Origin: Nematopogon swammerdamellus
Taxonomy: Eukaryota; Arthropoda; Insecta; Lepidoptera; Adelidae
Direction: 5' to 3'
Assembly: GCA_946902875.1 (NCBI GenBank)
Contig: OX336345.1
Span: forward strand, 19,251,395 to 19,315,394
Length of the DNA stretch: 64,000 nucleotides
In this document: positions 11,626 through 23,790 of the stretch, piece after piece
Position numbering within the stretch: the first letter of the stretch is position 1
Layout of the letters: each line of letters starts with the position of its first letter
Position numbers and translations under genes: made by a program
The notes under the pieces: model-generated
The model's database searches: none
What the model was told of the DNA's origin: nothing
Seen by the model: the letters and a program-made list of their open reading frames with translations, nothing else

Positions 11626-14196
11626 CAGTGTTGCCAACTCAAATTTTGAAATTCTCCTAGATTGACTTCGAAAATCTCCTAAAAATCTCCTAGACAATTT
11701 TCGTCCTCCTAAAAAATTCTCCTGTTATTCCAATTATAAAAATTTCACCACATTTTACTGTTCGTTATACGTACGGGACCATATTACTAAGCCTAGGCCG
11801 TCTGTCTGTCTTACCTGTAAAGAGCTGTATCTTTTGCACCCTGAAAACCGGTCAAGTGCGAGTCGAACTCGCGCACCTAGGGTTCTCTGTCAGTCAGTCA
11901 GTCAGCGTGTAAGCGTCTACTGCTGGACATACGCCTTCAATTTTCCTCAAGTGTCTCGGCCTTCAGCGGTACGGACCACTACTTTCCGCCGACATACTTC
12001 ATGTCGGCGTCACACATGGTGGTCTTCCACACTCCGTTTTCCTGTCCACGGCCGCCAATGTAGTACATGGTGACTCCAACGGTCGTCATCCCTTCGGCTA
12101 ACGTGCCCAACCCAATGCCATTATAGCTTATCCACCTGGTTTCCAATATCAATTACTTTGGTGCGTCGGCGGATTGCCTCATTCATTAGTCATTCATTAC
12201 GCACCATTTCGCCAGCCCAGCATGGCTAGTTCAATTTGGCCACATAGTGAAAGATTTGTATGGCATGTGGTATACCGTTGGAAAAGGCGTAAACTAGCGA
12301 GCTTTTTAAAAGAAAATTAAGCTTTCAATTGCTGTCAGTTTTTTTTTAAATGAATTAAGAAATTAAGATTCTATAATATTTTTACTCGTCTTTGGGACTT
12401 TGGGAGGTCATAAGTCCTTTTCATGGTATTAATTTCATCAAATAATATTTTTTCCTAGAACAAGGATACATCGTAAAACCAAATACATTTTATTTCGTGC
12501 AGATATAATCATAAAGAAAAAAGTTACAAGGGGTTAAAGCTGAGATTTTGGTAATTTTCAAAAATAAAGAAAAATAATCGTATCTCGATAGCACGTGACA
12601 CCAGACAAAAGGTGTCATAGGTCAAAACCTTGCAAATGACCGCACTTACATACAAACAAATTTTGTCGGTCCATGTGCCGAACACCCTGTATACAGGTTA
12701 GACCTCGGGGCGAATTTTAAATTTCCGAGGCAGCCCTCTCAGTTGAATTCCTCCCTCGACCTCCTTGAGACCTTGTCTACCAAGCAGTATTTAACCGAGA
12801 TATATGTACGTGCATACTCTTCCTTCAATCATCAATCTGTTCCATCACTTCTCCGCCAATAATGATTTGTCCTCCCGTCATAACCACAATTGCCATTCTA
12901 ACCACCTAACCACCCCGTGGGGTCGTGTGGCTGTACCGTGTGGGGTCGGTACTTAAAAAGAATAGCCCCACTGCATCTCTCCCCGTCGCATGTCGTAAAA
13001 GTCGACTAAGGGATAAGAAAATTCGTCAGCCTCGGTAGCTCAGTGGCGCGGTTGGTTAGTCAACTGTTATTAAGCAACGCTGAGCGCGGTCAGTGATTGG
13101 ATGGGTGACCGCTCGACCGTTGGAGGCTGACCGTGGTTCGGATTCCACGTTAAACTGTAGGTCCCTTCCCTTCTTACCTTACTAGGTGGTAGGGTTTATC
13201 CCGGCCGGGTTGGTACCACCGCACTGAACGAAACGTCGGTCAAAACGGCTATGTAAATAGTTCGTGTTTTCCGTCCAGTTTAGTGTAGCCGACATGAAAT
13301 GAAGGGAAGCACTGACATGGCACCTAGTTCACCCTGTGTTATGGGCTAACATCACGGATGTTGTAGGTGATGTAGCCAACCGTGTCAGGTTCCATAAAAA
13401 AAAAAAAAAAAAAACCCCGTAATTCGTCTGTTTTAATTATTTTTTTATTTTTTTTTAGTTTTTAACCACATCTTGCTTGACACTTTTACGTATTACCGTT
13501 TTTATGTTAGAGCAAAACCAAACAAACAATTTTTTTTTAGAAAAAAAAAGTTTCTTTTATGGGGAAGCCCTAAATTTTTATTTATTTTTTCTTATTATTT
13601 GATAGGATGTCCGCCAATAATACACATGATCTGTGAAAATCACAACTGATAATAACACATGATCTGTGAAAATCACAACCAGCTACCTATTACGGTACAA
13701 AAGATACAGCCGTTAAAGTAGTGCAGACTGACGAACAGACTGTCGACGTAGGCTTAATAACACTACTGATTATACAAAGAATACAATATGTAAATAACAT
13801 TGATTGATAACAAAGTGTTCGTTCGGTTAGGCCCGCCCGGTAGTCGGCTTGTTGGTCGATCAATGCACGCACACACTCACAGAGTGTCACATTATCCTAT
13901 ATAAAGAGCAAGAAGGGGAACCTTGCTCTTATCAAAAGACAAATCCTATCGTATATTGTGTGACTTGAGAAGATGGTTGGTTGATTCATGTACAGTTTAT
14001 TCATTGTGTTGTCACCGTACATAGCGACATATTTGTTTGTTACTAGTAAATATATGTTTCTCACTCCTAAATCTTCTCCTGTAATGATTTTCTTTCTCCT
14101 AGATTTTCTCCTACTCTCCTGACAGGCAAAAACTTCTCCTAACACCGCTGAAATTCTCCTGAATCTAGGAGAAAATCTCCTAACATGGCAACACTG
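11626..14196. mobile_element. hAT-type non-autonomous transposon with nested insertions
   Basis: The ends read CAGTGTTGCCA and TGGCAACACTG, and the element is flanked by a perfect 8-bp duplication CGGTGCGG (11618-11625 and 14197-14204). An 8-bp duplication with CAG..CTG ends is the hAT signature. Inside each end lies a run of short units reading CTCCTA or TTCTCCT. The 2571-bp body contains other repeats, including a SINE (13028-13420) and fragments of the GGTTTCC family (11776-11895, about 13560-13760). No transposase is seen. It shares terminal sequence with 23791-24956. Confidence 0.85.
13028..13420 (+). mobile_element. SINE with tRNA-like and 5S-like head, full-length copy
   Basis: An 8-bp duplication AATTCGTC flanks it (13020-13027 and 13421-13428) and it ends in an A-run, as expected for LINE-driven retroposition. 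The head has a pol III A-box-like TCGGTAGCTCAGTGG, then GGATGGGTGACCGC, which resembles the internal region of 5S rRNA, then a B-box-like GGTTCGGATTCC. Other copies: 31950-32160, 43078-43660 (rearranged), and fragments 28105-28205 and 41462-41695. It is nested in the hAT element 11626-14196 and so is younger. Confidence 0.8.
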
Positions 14197-14204
14197 CGGT
14201 GCGG

Positions 14205-17200
14205 TCGGCGCGGCGGCGGACCGGTCGGGCGCTGCGCTGGCTGTCATTCTGACACTTGCTAGTGTTGCCATATGGTTGTCATAGATCAAATCGTCGCCGT
14301 TCTGGCAATAGGTCGTATGTCAACTTTTACCAACTTTTCAGGAGACAAAAAAAACATTATAACTTTGTCCTGGTTAAAACACTTTGTTAACAAGAAATGC
14401 TGTGTTTTATGTACACAAACAATAAATTGACATACGATTTATTTGATATTGAAAATAGTCTCAAATGTTGACATACGATAATTTGCATGACGTGGTGAAT
14501 GAAACTTGTGTGAACTGGAAACAATTGTATATTCGTTGTTTTGGCATGGGAGGGACCCATGCCAAAACAACGAATGTGGAATTTTGGCGAAAATGACCTT
14601 TTGATGTGTAGTTTCATTAATTTTTATCAAATCTTTGCAATGCCAAAGTCACGAATCTCTCAATATCGGTACTCAGAGATATTTCGTTGTGAAATAATAA
14701 CGAATGTGACTTTTTTCGATTTTACTGTGCCAAACACACTAATGTATATTATTTGTGAAATAATTCTAATATAATTTAGAAGTTATTTAATTTTTGCCAT
14801 GCCATAATCACGATTTTGTAACATTGGTTAATTTAGCACTGAAAATAAAAGGCAAATGTCTCAAAATGACCTTTTTGCACATTCGTCGTTTTGGCATGGG
14901 AGGGACGATGTGTAAAAACTAAATCTGGTTGGAGTGGTCATTTTCTTGCTGCCCTTCGGATTGCGTGACTATTAAAAAGTCAATATATCGTATGCCAAAT
15001 TGTAGGTCATGCCGTATGGGTAACATGCATGCGCATATGGGTAACAATATATCGTGTGTCGTACTCGTGACATACGATAAATTGTAGAACCAAATCTCAG
15101 TGATGCCAACATACGATAGATTTGTTTGGGCGCCTTTTAAATTTTTACTCTATAGTTTTAGACATTGCCTATATGCAATGATTTTTTCCCTTTCAAATGG
15201 CACTATAAAAAGAAAATCCAAAATTTTTGACATTATGACCTATTTAATGTATAGTGTAAAGGGTTAACAACAAAGACATTAAACCCACCAATAAAAGATA
15301 GGTATTACAAAATAAAATAGAAATTAAAACAACCTATAACATTTAAATTACCATCTAAAACAAAACAAACAAATCTTAAAAATAATTAACTTCTCGAGAC
15401 TGCCACGATCCGCGTTGAAGAGGTCGACGAGAGGAAAGTTCCCATGACGGCGTTACCTCGCTGCACCGGCAGATGATTCGTTTTAGGAGGTTCGCCCGGG
15501 CGCATATTTCCAAAGTTTAGTAGGCGAGTTGCTCTGATTGTTCGTTCTCAGTTTGGCGGGAAATTTTAATTTCCCGGAATGGAATGGAAAAAAAATGACG
15601 AAGTAATACGAACTTGAAAGTGTACATGTTGAAAGGAAACTTCCTTATTTTACTACATCGGTATTTTCGTAGGTAGGTAAATGTACTTTCGGCTTAAACT
15701 TTAGTTAGTGCTTAGGTTATTTAGGTAGTTACCTATAATAAATATAATATGTGTGGTGCGCATTTTTAATCACTTTCGATGAATTTTTCTTCGTCATTTT
15801 TCCAGTTAATGTCGTGGTTCGCAAGGTGAGCTGGATTTGGCAGTATAGTGTAGGTATCTGCTTTGCTACTTTACCCGGCAGACACACCCTTCTGATTTTC
15901 TAAGAAAAATATATACCTACCTTTGCTAGCTGGCTTAAGTGTAGGTAGGTACCGTGTGGGGGCCTATACCATATTTAGTAATTCTGTGCCTATAGGTAGG
16001 TAGGTACCTACTAAAAATAATAGGCCTACTTCCTACATCTCTTCCCTTCCCATACAATTCCCATACATGTGCTGTGCACGAGATGAGATGCCGTGCGCTA
16101 AATGCCGACAGGATAGACAACTCTCACCTTGGCATGGTCCATCCAGTCATGCAGGACTAGATACTTGCCTCTCGATAAGTTACCTATCTTGCCCTAATAC
16201 TTGCTAAACGTGGTGTTGTGCTGTAATTTACCCGAGTTCTTGCAGCACAATACTGTTTACTCCCTTTACCCAGAATGGCGGGATAATACAGCCTGATGGA
16301 ACACTTACCTGTGTTGTATGTAGGTATATTCAATAAATCTTTGACATTTACCCACTTGTACCTACTAGACTAGCTCTTGAGACTTCAAAATATAGTGTAA
16401 GTAAGTACCTAGGTACCTGCCTAATACTTACCTACAGTACAGGCAGGCGCAGGACCTATCTTTATCTATCAAGCATGTAACTATGGCTTCTATTCATACC
16501 GATTAGTTACCTACATAAGTCTTGTCCCCCAATATTCGTCGCCCCTGCCACTTCCACCGGGGTGTGGCGCGACGTGACGATGTCGAAGAGGGCTCTGCGT
16601 GGTGCTGTCATGGCGGACTGGCCCCCTGACGCGGGACTGCCTGTTCTGAAGTCATTCTAATCGCAATAACTGTTGCAATCTCAATCAATATTATTTTGTG
16701 CTTTCAAAAGTAGGGAAATAGCTTGTCAGCTTACATAGGTTAGAAATGGTCCATCCAAGCTGGTATTGTATGTACGTACCTACTTAAAGTGTTATTTTAT
16801 TTAATAGATTTTTTCATATTCTTTTTAGCGTAGAATAAATATGTCTTAGATTTAGAATTGTATGGGTGACTATGGGAAGAAAAACGGGGAATTGGATAAC
16901 GGAATGAAGTCGAAATACCTCTAAATAACGCGGCGTTTAAGTAGTATTACGAAGTATGCTGTGGTACCACCTACCGTCTGTACTACCGTAATCTATATAA
17001 CCGGAATTATTGCGCCGAATTTGTGCTCTTAAAATATTTCGAGCAGTTACGACCTATTCTACTTAAAATTGCTGATATTGGTATTGTCGCAATCCCGTCT
17101 TTTACATCTACAAGGATGGGATTTGATTTTTGTTTTATGTCGATACCTATTATGTACGATACTTACATAACCCAATTTCTGCAGCTGGCAAGTAATTTTA

Positions 17201-18548
17201 CAATACCTAGATAGTTTTTATTAAAACTACCTACTACGAAGGCCGAATATAATGTTTGATTTTGGGACTGATATTTAGATAGCACAGCAGAGTTCGACAG
17301 TTCGGTACGTTCTTGAGCGGGAATTATAAATGTTTATTTATTCAGTCAATACCGGTAAGTGAACTAAAAGATTAGACTAGGCTGGACTGTAGGGAGATAA
17401 AATGCATGGGAGACGGGAGTTTTCATTCGCTTAGGATAGTGATATTTGCACGATACACTAAATGTTATTTACGCACATGCAGTGCAGTCTAACGTATCAG
17501 CACATGAAGTATCAGTTTATGTCTTCACAATCCATGTATATATTACTATATATTACATGCCACGCTGTATTCTCTATGTATATACCTTTTTTTTTATCTA
17601 ATCCGGTATGGGTGGCTGAGTCGCAGGGGACAAAGCGCATGCTACGACCAGCCAATATCACCTCCGAGAAGGTAGGTGCCATACCGGAGACTTCCCTGGA
17701 TTGCTGGCTAGACTAGACTAGAGGAGAACACAGGCGAGAATACTATGCGGCCATCGGTACCTAGTGGCAAACATTTTAGTAAAGTAGACTAAGTGCACAT
17801 TGAAAAAAAATTCCAGTATAGTTTCTTGCCAGTTGTTCTTCGCTGCGATAATCGAACTGGCGGAATGTTACATTGTAAATACTCGTATGACAAATCTGAG
17901 CGCAGTGTATACTGCCAAGAGATGATAAATAAAAATTAATAACAATTCCGTCAGTCGGGTAAGCAAAGTAATCGGTTTTGTGCTATAAGGACTCACGTAA
18001 ATCATAGCACAGCACAACACCGAAAATTAGTTAGTGCAAGATAAATTATCAAGCTGCAAGTACCTACTTAAGCACGAAATTTATCTAGGTACTGCATGAC
18101 TCGGGGGAAGGACCGGGCAAGGTGAGAATGGGCTATCCTGTCGCCCTTTAGCATAGCATGTTGTTCTTATCACTTAGTCGTCGAAAGACTTATACGGAAC
18201 TTCAGTAAAATATCTCAAAACGTAGGTACTATTTCTTGTTCAGCTCTTTCCATAGCACTATGCCTCCCTCTCTCGCACCCCAGGGACCATTATCTAGCGC
18301 AAATTATTTCTTTTTAATGTTAAATCACGTACAAAGCCTCGCCACATGCAGCTCCCCCCTCGCTCCCCCCTCCCGCCGTCGTCGCCTCCCCCGCTGGGAC
18401 CAGGGGGGCAGGGGGACGGTCGTCTGAATGACGGCCGCCTACGTACCAATGAAGTGTCTGGGCGGGGTGCATAGGGTAAGAATATTAGGTACCTACCTAC
18501 CTATTGCATACAATATATGTAGGTATTATGTTATTTTTTATAATCATA
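14205..18548. other. Host DNA without recognised genes
   Basis: AT-rich sequence with many TAGGTAGGTACCTA runs. It includes a 20-bp-arm palindrome at 14531-14575, a cluster of TACGATAAATTG-like motifs (14310-15130), a fragment of the GTAAGCAG repeat (about 16120-16290), a SINE fragment (17602-17745) and a repeat copy (17945-18180). A GC-rich patch at 18340-18425 has no convincing reading frame. No gene is supported. Confidence 0.5.
14531..14575. repeat. Perfect 20-bp palindrome with 5-bp loop
   Basis: ATTCGTTGTTTTGGCATGGG and its exact complement are separated by five bases. A half-copy (ATTCGTCGTTTTGGCATGGG) lies at 14881, suggesting that this is the end of a repeat family. Confidence 0.8.
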
Positions 18549-19602
18549 CATACAACATTATGGTATAAGAGACAATGAATTGCGTATATTCCAATCATAT
18601 TTAGAAAATAGAGCTCAAATATGTGACGTCAATGGCTTAAAATCTAATGTAGAATCAATTACAATGGGTGTGCCGCAGGGTTCTATCCTGGGACCATTAT
18701 TGTTTCTAACATATGTTAACGACATCTCGAGCTGTATAACAGACGATATAGAGATGGTAATGTTTGCAGACGATATCTCAGTTGTACTGAAAAACAATGA
18801 TATAAGTAAACTAAGAGAATCCTTTTTAAATGTACTAGAATCTCTAAAATCATGGTTCGAATGCAACAATCTATTACTAAATGTTAACAAAACTAACATT
18901 ATGCACTTTGCTCTAGGTACTCATAGACGTAATAACACTGATGCCATATTAAAAACTGCAGAAAACTTGTCATTAAACCTTGCTAATGAACTAACTTTTC
19001 TTGGGGTAATATTTGATAAAAGTTTTACTTGGAAAGCCCACATAAACTCTTTAGCTGGTAAGTTGAGTTCCGCTTGTTATGCTATAAAAAAAATTAAAGA
19101 GCTATGCGGAACTCATGCTGCAAAGACGGTTTATCATGCCTATTTTGAGAGCATCATGTCATATGGCCTTATGTTTTGGGGAAATGCAGCAGACTCAAAT
19201 AGAATATTTTTATTACAGAAGAGGGCCTTGCGGTACATCCTAAATATGAAAACTAGAGATACTTGTAGGACAGCGTTCGGGGAGATAGGAATCATGACTT
19301 TACCAAGTGCATATGTTTACCAGAACATATGCTATGCCAGAAAATACATTAATGATTCCTCTCTTAATTCCGACAATCATAACTATGATACACGGTGTAA
19401 GAATAATGTACAACTAATAAGACATAGATTAGCTAAAACCTCAAAAAGCTTTATTTGTAATAGTGTTAGATTTTATAATAAACTGTCTTTTAACATAAAA
19501 CAATTAGATGATAATAATTTCAAACGACGGATTAAATTAATGTTAATTGAAAAGAGTTATTACACTATTAAGGATGCATTAACTGACCGTAATTTTATCT
19601 AA
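18549..19602 (+). mobile_element. 5'-truncated non-LTR retrotransposon (LINE), reverse transcriptase C-terminal part
   Basis: An open frame of at least 340 codons runs from inside the reverse transcriptase palm to a stop at 19600-19602. It shows GVPQGSILGPLLF (RT block 4) and MFADDISVV (catalytic YADD/FADD block 5), then the thumb and a C-terminal TLPSAYVYQN region common in CR1/Jockey-type LINEs. No endonuclease domain or RT blocks 1-3 precede it: the frame starts abruptly near 18549, so the copy is 5'-truncated as typical for LINE insertions. The 3' untranslated region probably runs to about 19790. The intact frame implies a recent insertion. Clade assignment (CR1 versus Jockey) is not resolved. 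Confidence 0.8.
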
Positions 19603-20044
19603 GAGTTTGACTACTGTTTTTTCCACTAACAAACTTTGACAATTTGACATTTGGATACACTTTGTATCATTAAATTTTTTTTTATATGACTTATTACATC
19701 TCTTTGTAATAAATGTAAACTAATTTTTATTTATTTTTTGACTTGATATAATATGAAGTATCAAAATTGACGATGGCACTATACACCAGATATAGGTAAT
19801 TTAAATAGGCAGTGTGGTCAAATTCTTCAGTATTCATGGTAGTATGGGTTAATTATTTGTAAGTTACTATAATACTTATAAGGTACTAACAAAACATTGT
19901 GACTTGCGAAGTTTGTTTGTCAGTTCTTCTTCGCATTGAATTTAGAACTGGCGGAATTTTCGACATGTCCAAGCGTAGGTTACCTACCTATGGATGAAAT
20001 TATACAATAAACAATAAACAATAAACAATACATACATACATATC

Positions 20045-20318
20045 ACACACGCTGAATTCCGACAATCGGGGTAAGCAGAGCAATCGGTGTTGTGCTGCAA
20101 GAACTCTAGTAAATTACAGCACAACACCGACCACCACGTTTCGCAAAGTATTCGAACAAGATTCAATTCGAGCAAGTAAGGCACGAAGATCCACCTGCTG
20201 TGCTGCATGACTCAGTGGAAGTACCGTGCCAAGGTGACGGGTGGCGATCCTGTCGCCCTTTAGCACGGCATCTTGCCCTTATCCCTTAGTCGCCTTTTAC
20301 AACATGCATGGGGAGAGA
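20045..20318 (+). repeat. Interspersed repeat, GTAAGCAG/TTAGTCGCC family
   Basis: Same ordered blocks as 7670-7975: GACAATCGGGGTAAGCAGAG, AAATTACAGCACAACACCGA, CACCTGCTG, CCCTTAGTCGCCTTTTAC and GGGGAGAGATGC. The copy ends before the usual CAGTGGGAC block. Confidence 0.6.
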
Positions 20319-21155
20319 TGCGCTATATATAGGTATCAGTATTTATTTGAGATATTTTATAGTTATTCTTTTAATACTATTCGTTTAATGTGTGGGACTG
20401 TGGGACAGAGAGCCTTATAAGATTTGTGTGTAAGCATATGCCCTAATTAGTGACCCTAATTAGATCGAGAAGGCCGTATGTAAGCCGCAATTATAATATT
20501 TTTTAAATTAAATGTTACTATATTACATACTGGTAGACTGATCTTAACACCTGAAAATACAACAAACCACCAAACTACAAATAAAAGTATTTGTAATGTG
20601 AAATACGTTTTAATTTTATCTTAATAATATAATGGAATGGACATCAAAATGACATACCTAACACAAACAAAGCATGAATGAGGAAAAAGGGATCAAAGCC
20701 AGACACAGTCAGATAAACCCACTGTTTAATTAACATACACCCTTCTAAAATTAGAATTTCCTGTTGCCATAGGGACATTCTACAGATTCAAGGAAATTGT
20801 TTTTTTTTTACATTTATTTAAGTATTACAAATTTTAATATTATAGACACACAGTTACATCGACTAAAAATACACAACTTTTTATTTCACCAATAAGGGCC
20901 TGATGATGTCCAATAAACACGTCATGTTATATCCTTGGAGTGTTTTCCATCGTTTGTTACAAACTATGTACAAACAAACAGACAACACAAGGATCCTCGC
21001 ATACAACGAACGCACTTAAGAGGATAATGCTGGACGGCATGAAAATAAATATCCAGAAGCGGCATGGCGTGAACTTTGTCGTGTTACCAGCATTTGATCG
21101 GCGTGCACACCATTCGCAGACAACATTACTGAGGAGTAAACAAGTTATTGTAGAC

Positions 21156-22193
21156 CAGCGGTTCCCAATTTCAAGTATTTTAATCGGCACACGTCGCCTT
21201 AGCGAATTTTTAGAGACCCCTGAGTAAAAGGTCTAAATAAAACAATTTTCATATGGTTGTTATTTTAACATAGGTAATAAATAATGTTGTTTATCCATCG
21301 TATCAGTCATTTATTAAGTTCTTTTTTATTCTTTCTTTAATATTAGGTGCTTACCTATGAAATTGGCGTTTCTACAAACTGGCCACTTTGAACGTGGCAA
21401 ACTTTTTTTTGCGTAGGAATTCCAAATTCAAATATTTTCTGTTATAAAGGCAAATTATTCTTTTTTCAAAATCAGTTGTTCGTTTGTTTTCCCACCGTTC
21501 GGTTTTTTTTTACATCGCTGATTCTGTGACCTGTGACCATGGAAAAATTTAAATTACGTGTTATTTTCGAATATGAATTCCGTCGCGGCACCAACGCAGC
21601 ACAGACGGCACGCAATATCATCGACGTACCAGGTACCGCAAGTGAACGCACTGTGCGTTTTTGGTTTGATCGCTTCCGTTCTGGAAATTTTCATCTCAAT
21701 GATGAGCCCCATGGCCGACCGGAGACGAAAGTCCATAACGATGAATTGAAAGCCATAGTTGAAGCAGATTCTGACGATTCGAGGCTGACTTGGTCCTATT
21801 TTAATTTGGTCAAGATCGGATTGGAAAGCGATTCCGCCGAGTACAATAATAGCAAAAAATTACTAAAAAAAACTGTGAAATAAAAAAAAAGTTTTAAAAA
21901 ACATAAAACCGACTACCTAAAAAAACTATTTAAAATTGTTTGATTTTTTCTATATAAAACGCCAATTTCATAGGTACGGACCTAATATTAGAAATCACAA
22001 TATAATACGAAATATGTGTCAATCAACCATTCATCATTGGAGATAATTTTCACTAATAGATGAGATAAGTGGGACTTTCTATTTACTTAAGATTGAATAG
22101 GTAAAAGTGCCCATTAAGTGCGCCCATGCGCACACCTTCTCTTGAGCTTGCGTACCTACCCCTGTTGTTACGTGTATCAATATTTGGGAACCG
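21156..22193. mobile_element. MITE with CAGCGGTTCCCAA terminus, interrupted by a mariner derivative
   Basis: Left end CAGCGGTTCCCAATTT pairs with TATTTGGGAACCG near 22181-22193. Internal blocks (GCCTTAGC, CAACCATTCATC, AAGTGCGCCCA) match an uninterrupted copy at 47488-47796. The mariner derivative 21343-21985 splits it, so the MITE is the older insertion. The last bases of its right end have decayed. Confidence 0.65.
21343..21985 (+). mobile_element. Internally deleted mariner derivative carrying a foreign repeat
   Basis: Termini TTAGGTGCTTACCTATG and CATAGGTACGGACCTAA match the 9514-10802 mariner; TA flanks both sides (21341-21342, 21986-21987). From 21539 it encodes the transposase N-terminus (RTVRFWFDRFRSGNFHLNDE), but after about codon 78 the sequence switches to a different repeat (GCGATTCCGCCGAGTACAAT), also found inverted at about 44070-44110. 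The whole catalytic domain is missing. The 116-codon frame is therefore a chimera of transposase and repeat, not a gene. Confidence 0.75.
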
Positions 22194-22199
22194 ATATGG

Positions 22200-23780
22200 T
22201 GTCGATAGAAATTAATAGAAAATATTTCATTGCTCCAAGAAAAATTCACAGAAAAAAGTACAATATAAAATTTACATGAGGTAATTTACAAAGGCGGCCT
22301 TATCCATTTCAGAGATTTCTTCCTACCTACTTAGGTGGTTTTAGTTATATTCGTTTATAGTTTTTAATTCATTTCTTATTAGATTTAGTTACGATATTAA
22401 TGTTTTGTAAGATATAATAACACAAAACACTTGATTTAGTAAAGTTCATGGGCGACTAATTAGAAAATATTTGTGTGAAAACGGATTTTCACAGTCAAGG
22501 CACCAGTCTAGATTAACTTGGAAAATAAAACATTATCTAAATAAAAAATTGCATTTAAATAGTTAGACTTCTCGACGTCCCTACAGTTCGCGAGGAGGTC
22601 CAATCTATCAACAAAAGCTACATGAATCGACTCCAGCACCACCCCAACAGACTGTCTGAACAACTCACCAAATAACCTATAGTGGACCTATCCAAGTAGG
22701 AAGGTTCGCTATCAAAATGTAGGGCTTGGCCCACTGGGTTCAATCCTCTGAAAGCCACAACAGATAATCAGAAAATCTGCTAAAAGTAAAAAAAAAAATT
22801 GGTTGTCTGTAAAGTTGGTTTACGGACGATAGTTTTACGTGATGATGTCATAAAGTAAATCGGTTCCGGCGGATATTTACCATGTAAAATTAATTTAAGT
22901 ACATGATAAAGATGTGATAATAACTAATAAAAAATATGAGAAAATAACGACTATTAATTTTTGTTTAATTTATATATAAAAAACCTACATAACGCCATCT
23001 ACATGTTCAACGTTGCAACAATTACCTAACTGCTAAATCAAGTATACCGCTGGCTGAAGTATTTAATTTAATATTGACGCTAGATGTGGACGCTAGATGT
23101 CGCTCCATGAAATTCACATACATACTGTTGAGAAAATTTGCAGCGATAAGTACACGGTCGATAGCCTGCGTGGATAACACGTCTGGACCCCTACCGTGCT
23201 AATTTTACTCGCACGACGAGTTCGAGCTGCGCTCGACTCGATCGGTCGCACGAGGCAAATTATTTTGGTACCGGCGTGCAGGTGAGTACGTATGCGAGTG
23301 TCGACCAAGTGACGAATTATCGATCGAGTGTCGATCTACCAGTCTTGCCACTATTACAATTTTTTTACTAAATGTATTATGCTACCTAGAATGCAAAGCG
23401 CTCATTTTGCTAGGTATCAAACGGTCAATATGGTATGTATATTATTTTTCAGAATCTTTATGTTAATTAAAAGAGAAAAAGAGTATTGACTAAGTTGAAA
23501 AACGCGTATATTGAACACCCCGATATTTAAGAGTAGCTATTTAGTATTAGTAAAAATTACATCGTGGCAACACACACGATGTTGGTTGTCGGTCGGTCAG
23601 CCAGCTGTGTGAGTGATGACGACATTCATTTTGAATCTCTTCCCCTCAACCCTCCGCCCTTCCTCCAGACATATTACCTAGCCACAAAAATACCCCGATA
23701 ACGGTACTAACGAGGTGAGACCGCGGTGAAGTGCGGGGGAAGCGCATTTATTCGAGGCGAGGAGGTGCCTAGCCTATAAT
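22200..23780. other. Host DNA without recognised genes
   Basis: AT-rich sequence. A segment at about 23190-23345 (CTAATTTTACTCG..GACGAGTTCGAG) is related in inverted orientation to about 25737-25970, suggesting separated halves or copies of a repeat. Nothing else is recognised. Confidence 0.4.
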
Positions 23781-23790
23781 GCCTATATAG

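Noticed and set aside
13028..13150. Functional 5S rRNA or tRNA gene
   Set aside because: Only internal promoter-like blocks match; a flanking target duplication and an A-tail show it to be a SINE.
21539..21883. Host gene encoding a 116-aa DNA-binding protein
   Set aside because: Lies between mariner terminal repeats and ends in unrelated repeat sequence.
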